This document shows positions 62,550 to 64,000 of a stretch of DNA of 64,000 nt, one piece after another (position 1 is the first letter of the stretch; each line of letters begins with the position of its first letter). The notes under the pieces were generated by a model that was given only the letters and a program-made list of their open reading frames with translations, did not search any database and was not told the DNA's origin. The stretch is from Flavobacteriales bacterium (GTDB lineage: Bacteria; Bacteroidota; Bacteroidia; Flavobacteriales_D; Crocinitomicaceae). The translations under genes and the position numbers were made by a program. The stretch is from contig JAKSBJ010000223.1 of NCBI GenBank assembly GCA_022361195.1, positions 1 through 64,000 on the forward strand. The letters run 5' to 3'.

Positions 62550-63404
62550 GTGAGTGAGACGTCAAAAATAAAATCCTGGTACAATCGAATAAGGGAAAAA
62601 CACAAATTAACCTTTATCAATGATTCTACTTACCATGAAAAATGGAGTTTTCGTCTTTCTTCCCTCAACTTGCTTACACTTTTGTTCTTTTATACCATCA
62701 TTGTTATCATTTCCTTGTTTTTGCTACTTCGTTACACACCTCTTTCAGGCTTAGTGGGCGGACAAAGTGACCATGTAAGTCCAGAGCAAGTTCAACAAAA
62801 CTCTTTAATGATTGATTCGCTTTACGAACAAACCAATTCCCGTCAAATGTATTTGGAGGACTTATATCATATCCTCAACGACGAACCTTTCAATGATAGT
62901 ACCTACAACAAAAATGATAATCACCTAGATGAAAACTATTCTCCTGATTTTTCTAAAAACAAGGAGGATTCGCTTTTGCGTTTGAAGATAGAAAATGGTA
63001 GTCAAACTATTGAGTCGGATAACAATTCAGCCGACTATGAGTTTTTCTTTGCACCTGTTAAGGGAGTTGTTTCTCAATCATTCAATGCTCAAAAGAAGCA
63101 TTTTGGGGTGGATGTAATTACCAAAAAAGACGATCCTATTGTGGCTTGTTTGGATGGGACCGTGATTTTAAATGGGTGGATGGCTTCAGAAGGAAATATT
63201 TTAGTGATTCAGCATTCTAGTGAACTCATTTCTGTTTACAAACATTGCTCTCAAACACTCAAAAGAATGGGGGAAACTGTTACAAAGGGAGACCCTATTG
63301 GAATTGTAGGGAATAGTGGTGAAAATACCTCCGGGCCACATTTGCATTTTGAATTGTGGAAAAATGGAAAGCCAATCAATCCACAGGAGTTCATCAGTTT
63401 TTAA
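62550..63404 (+). CDS. M23 family peptidoglycan metallopeptidase, membrane-anchored
   Basis: A 284-residue LytM-type endopeptidase that cuts peptidoglycan cross-links. One membrane helix (about 43-62) anchors it, and a low-complexity Asn/Asp linker (about 75-165) follows. The catalytic domain (about 168-284) has all zinc ligands: HFGVD (His and Asp) and HLHF. SQSFNAQKKHFGVDV and GNSGENTSGPHLHFE are typical. The start is GTG at 62550. FtsEX-type activation is possible in principle, but no coiled coil is visible. Confidence 0.92.
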   Translation: MSETSKIKSWYNRIREKHKLTFINDSTYHEKWSFRLSSLNLLTLLFFYTIIVIISLFLLLRYTPLSGLVGGQSDHVSPEQVQQNSLMIDSLYEQTNSRQMYLEDLYHILNDEPFNDSTYNKNDNHLDENYSPDFSKNKEDSLLRLKIENGSQTIESDNNSADYEFFFAPVKGVVSQSFNAQKKHFGVDVITKKDDPIVACLDGTVILNGWMASEGNILVIQHSSELISVYKHCSQTLKRMGETVTKGDPIGIVGNSGENTSGPHLHFELWKNGKPINPQEFISF

Positions 63405-63490
63405 GTTTCTGCTATAATTGAAGCACTTTTATCCTCCGTTTTACATTTTGATTGATTACTTTTGGACTCTTATTCATTTTGGTGTACTAA

Positions 63491-64000
63491 ATGTGGTTTA
63501 AACTTTCGCAATTCATCTTACGAAACCGGATTTTTATTCTTGGTTCAATACTAGGAATCACTGTCTTTCTTGCATACTTTGCGATTACTAATATCAAAAT
63601 TGACAATAAGTATGGTACCATGCTTCCGAAAGATTCGGAACCAAAGCGTAACTATGAATTGTTAAAGAACTCATTTGGTTCGAGCGAATCACTTTTGATT
63701 TTTGCCATCCAAACCGAAGATTTATACACTTTAGAGAAGTTTAGTGCCTGGTATGAATTTGGAGAAAAAATAGCTGAATTTGATGCTGTTGATTCCGTTT
63801 TCTCAGAGGCTCACCTCTATGACATCCATAAGGACACGGAAGAAAAGAAATTCTTCTTCAATCAAGTTGTCAAGCAAAAGCCACAAAGTCAGGCCGAAGT
63901 TGATAGTTTAAAACAAATCATTCGAGGAAATCCATTTTACGATGGCCTTTTATACAACAAGGAGACGAATGCTTCTTTGATGATGTGTTTTATTTCGGAA
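63491..64000 (+). CDS. RND/MMPL family membrane transporter, N-terminal part
   Basis: The visible 170 residues start at the ATG at 63491 and run off the right edge. A first membrane helix (about 12-32, ILGSILGITVFLAYFAI) is followed by NIKIDNKYGTMLPKDSE and a periplasmic porter-like domain with FGSSESLLIFAI. This layout is that of MMPL-type RND proteins, which export lipids or hopanoids in other bacteria. A -7 box (TACTTTTG) lies at 63457-63464. Confidence 0.85.
   Translation, partial: MWFKLSQFILRNRIFILGSILGITVFLAYFAITNIKIDNKYGTMLPKDSEPKRNYELLKNSFGSSESLLIFAIQTEDLYTLEKFSAWYEFGEKIAEFDAVDSVFSEAHLYDIHKDTEEKKFFFNQVVKQKPQSQAEVDSLKQIIRGNPFYDGLLYNKETNASLMMCFISE

Overview
The window is chromosomal DNA of a gliding or surface-attached, probably marine member of the Bacteroidota (Flavobacteriales-like). 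The evidence is low GC, five secreted proteins with type IX secretion (T9SS) C-terminal signals, a PorP/SprF protein, TonB-dependent receptors with carboxypeptidase-like N-domains, lipoproteins with acidic residues after the lipobox, and promoters of the Bacteroidota type (TTG or TTTG, about 19 bp, then TAnnTTTG). I found no rRNA, tRNA, CRISPR array, IS element or prophage.

Region 1 (1-15475) reads as a phosphate-starvation island. It holds a truncated PhoB-like regulator, then two receptor plus beta-helix lipoprotein pairs in tandem, ctaA (heme A synthase), a second PhoB-like regulator, an aquaglyceroporin plus arsenate reductase operon, and a Na+/phosphate symporter with a large periplasmic domain and a PhoU-like tail. 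The receptor, lipoprotein and symporter promoters carry TTAA-core direct repeats with an 11-bp period, which is the layout bound by PhoB/PhoP/SphR regulators. I infer that this is one Pho regulon, in which the arsenic genes deal with arsenate taken up along with phosphate.

Region 2 (15537-28820) is mostly housekeeping. It has a SMI1/KNR4 protein, a C-terminal processing protease, dCMP deaminase, a polyprenol-phosphate glycosyltransferase, rsgA (apparently with a CTG start), dtd, a heptosyltransferase-like protein, a lipoprotein, a thioesterase, a PpiD-like chaperone, pdhB, a DUF2279 protein, a small exported orphan and dusB.

Region 3 (28939-46263) has a PorP/SprF and T9SS type-B adhesin pair, the membrane pyrophosphatase hppA, cysS, a YwqK-type MORN protein, an SDR-type threonine dehydrogenase, the tyrosine-degradation pair homogentisate dioxygenase and hpd, a YceI lipoprotein, the conserved cell-envelope operon ftsX-DUF3098-uppP-truB, a polyprenyl synthase and a second YwqK-type lipoprotein.

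Region 4 (46628-64000) is dominated by large cell-surface proteins: a 1290-residue type-B protein with a histidine-rich patch, two type-A proteins whose promoters share an almost identical 18-bp element at identical spacing, and a choice-of-anchor L type-B protein. Between them lie 3-hydroxyanthranilate dioxygenase (kynurenine pathway), an SDR reductase and a lipoprotein fusing a degenerate GH3 domain to a serine hydrolase. The window ends with an M23 peptidase and the start of an RND/MMPL transporter.
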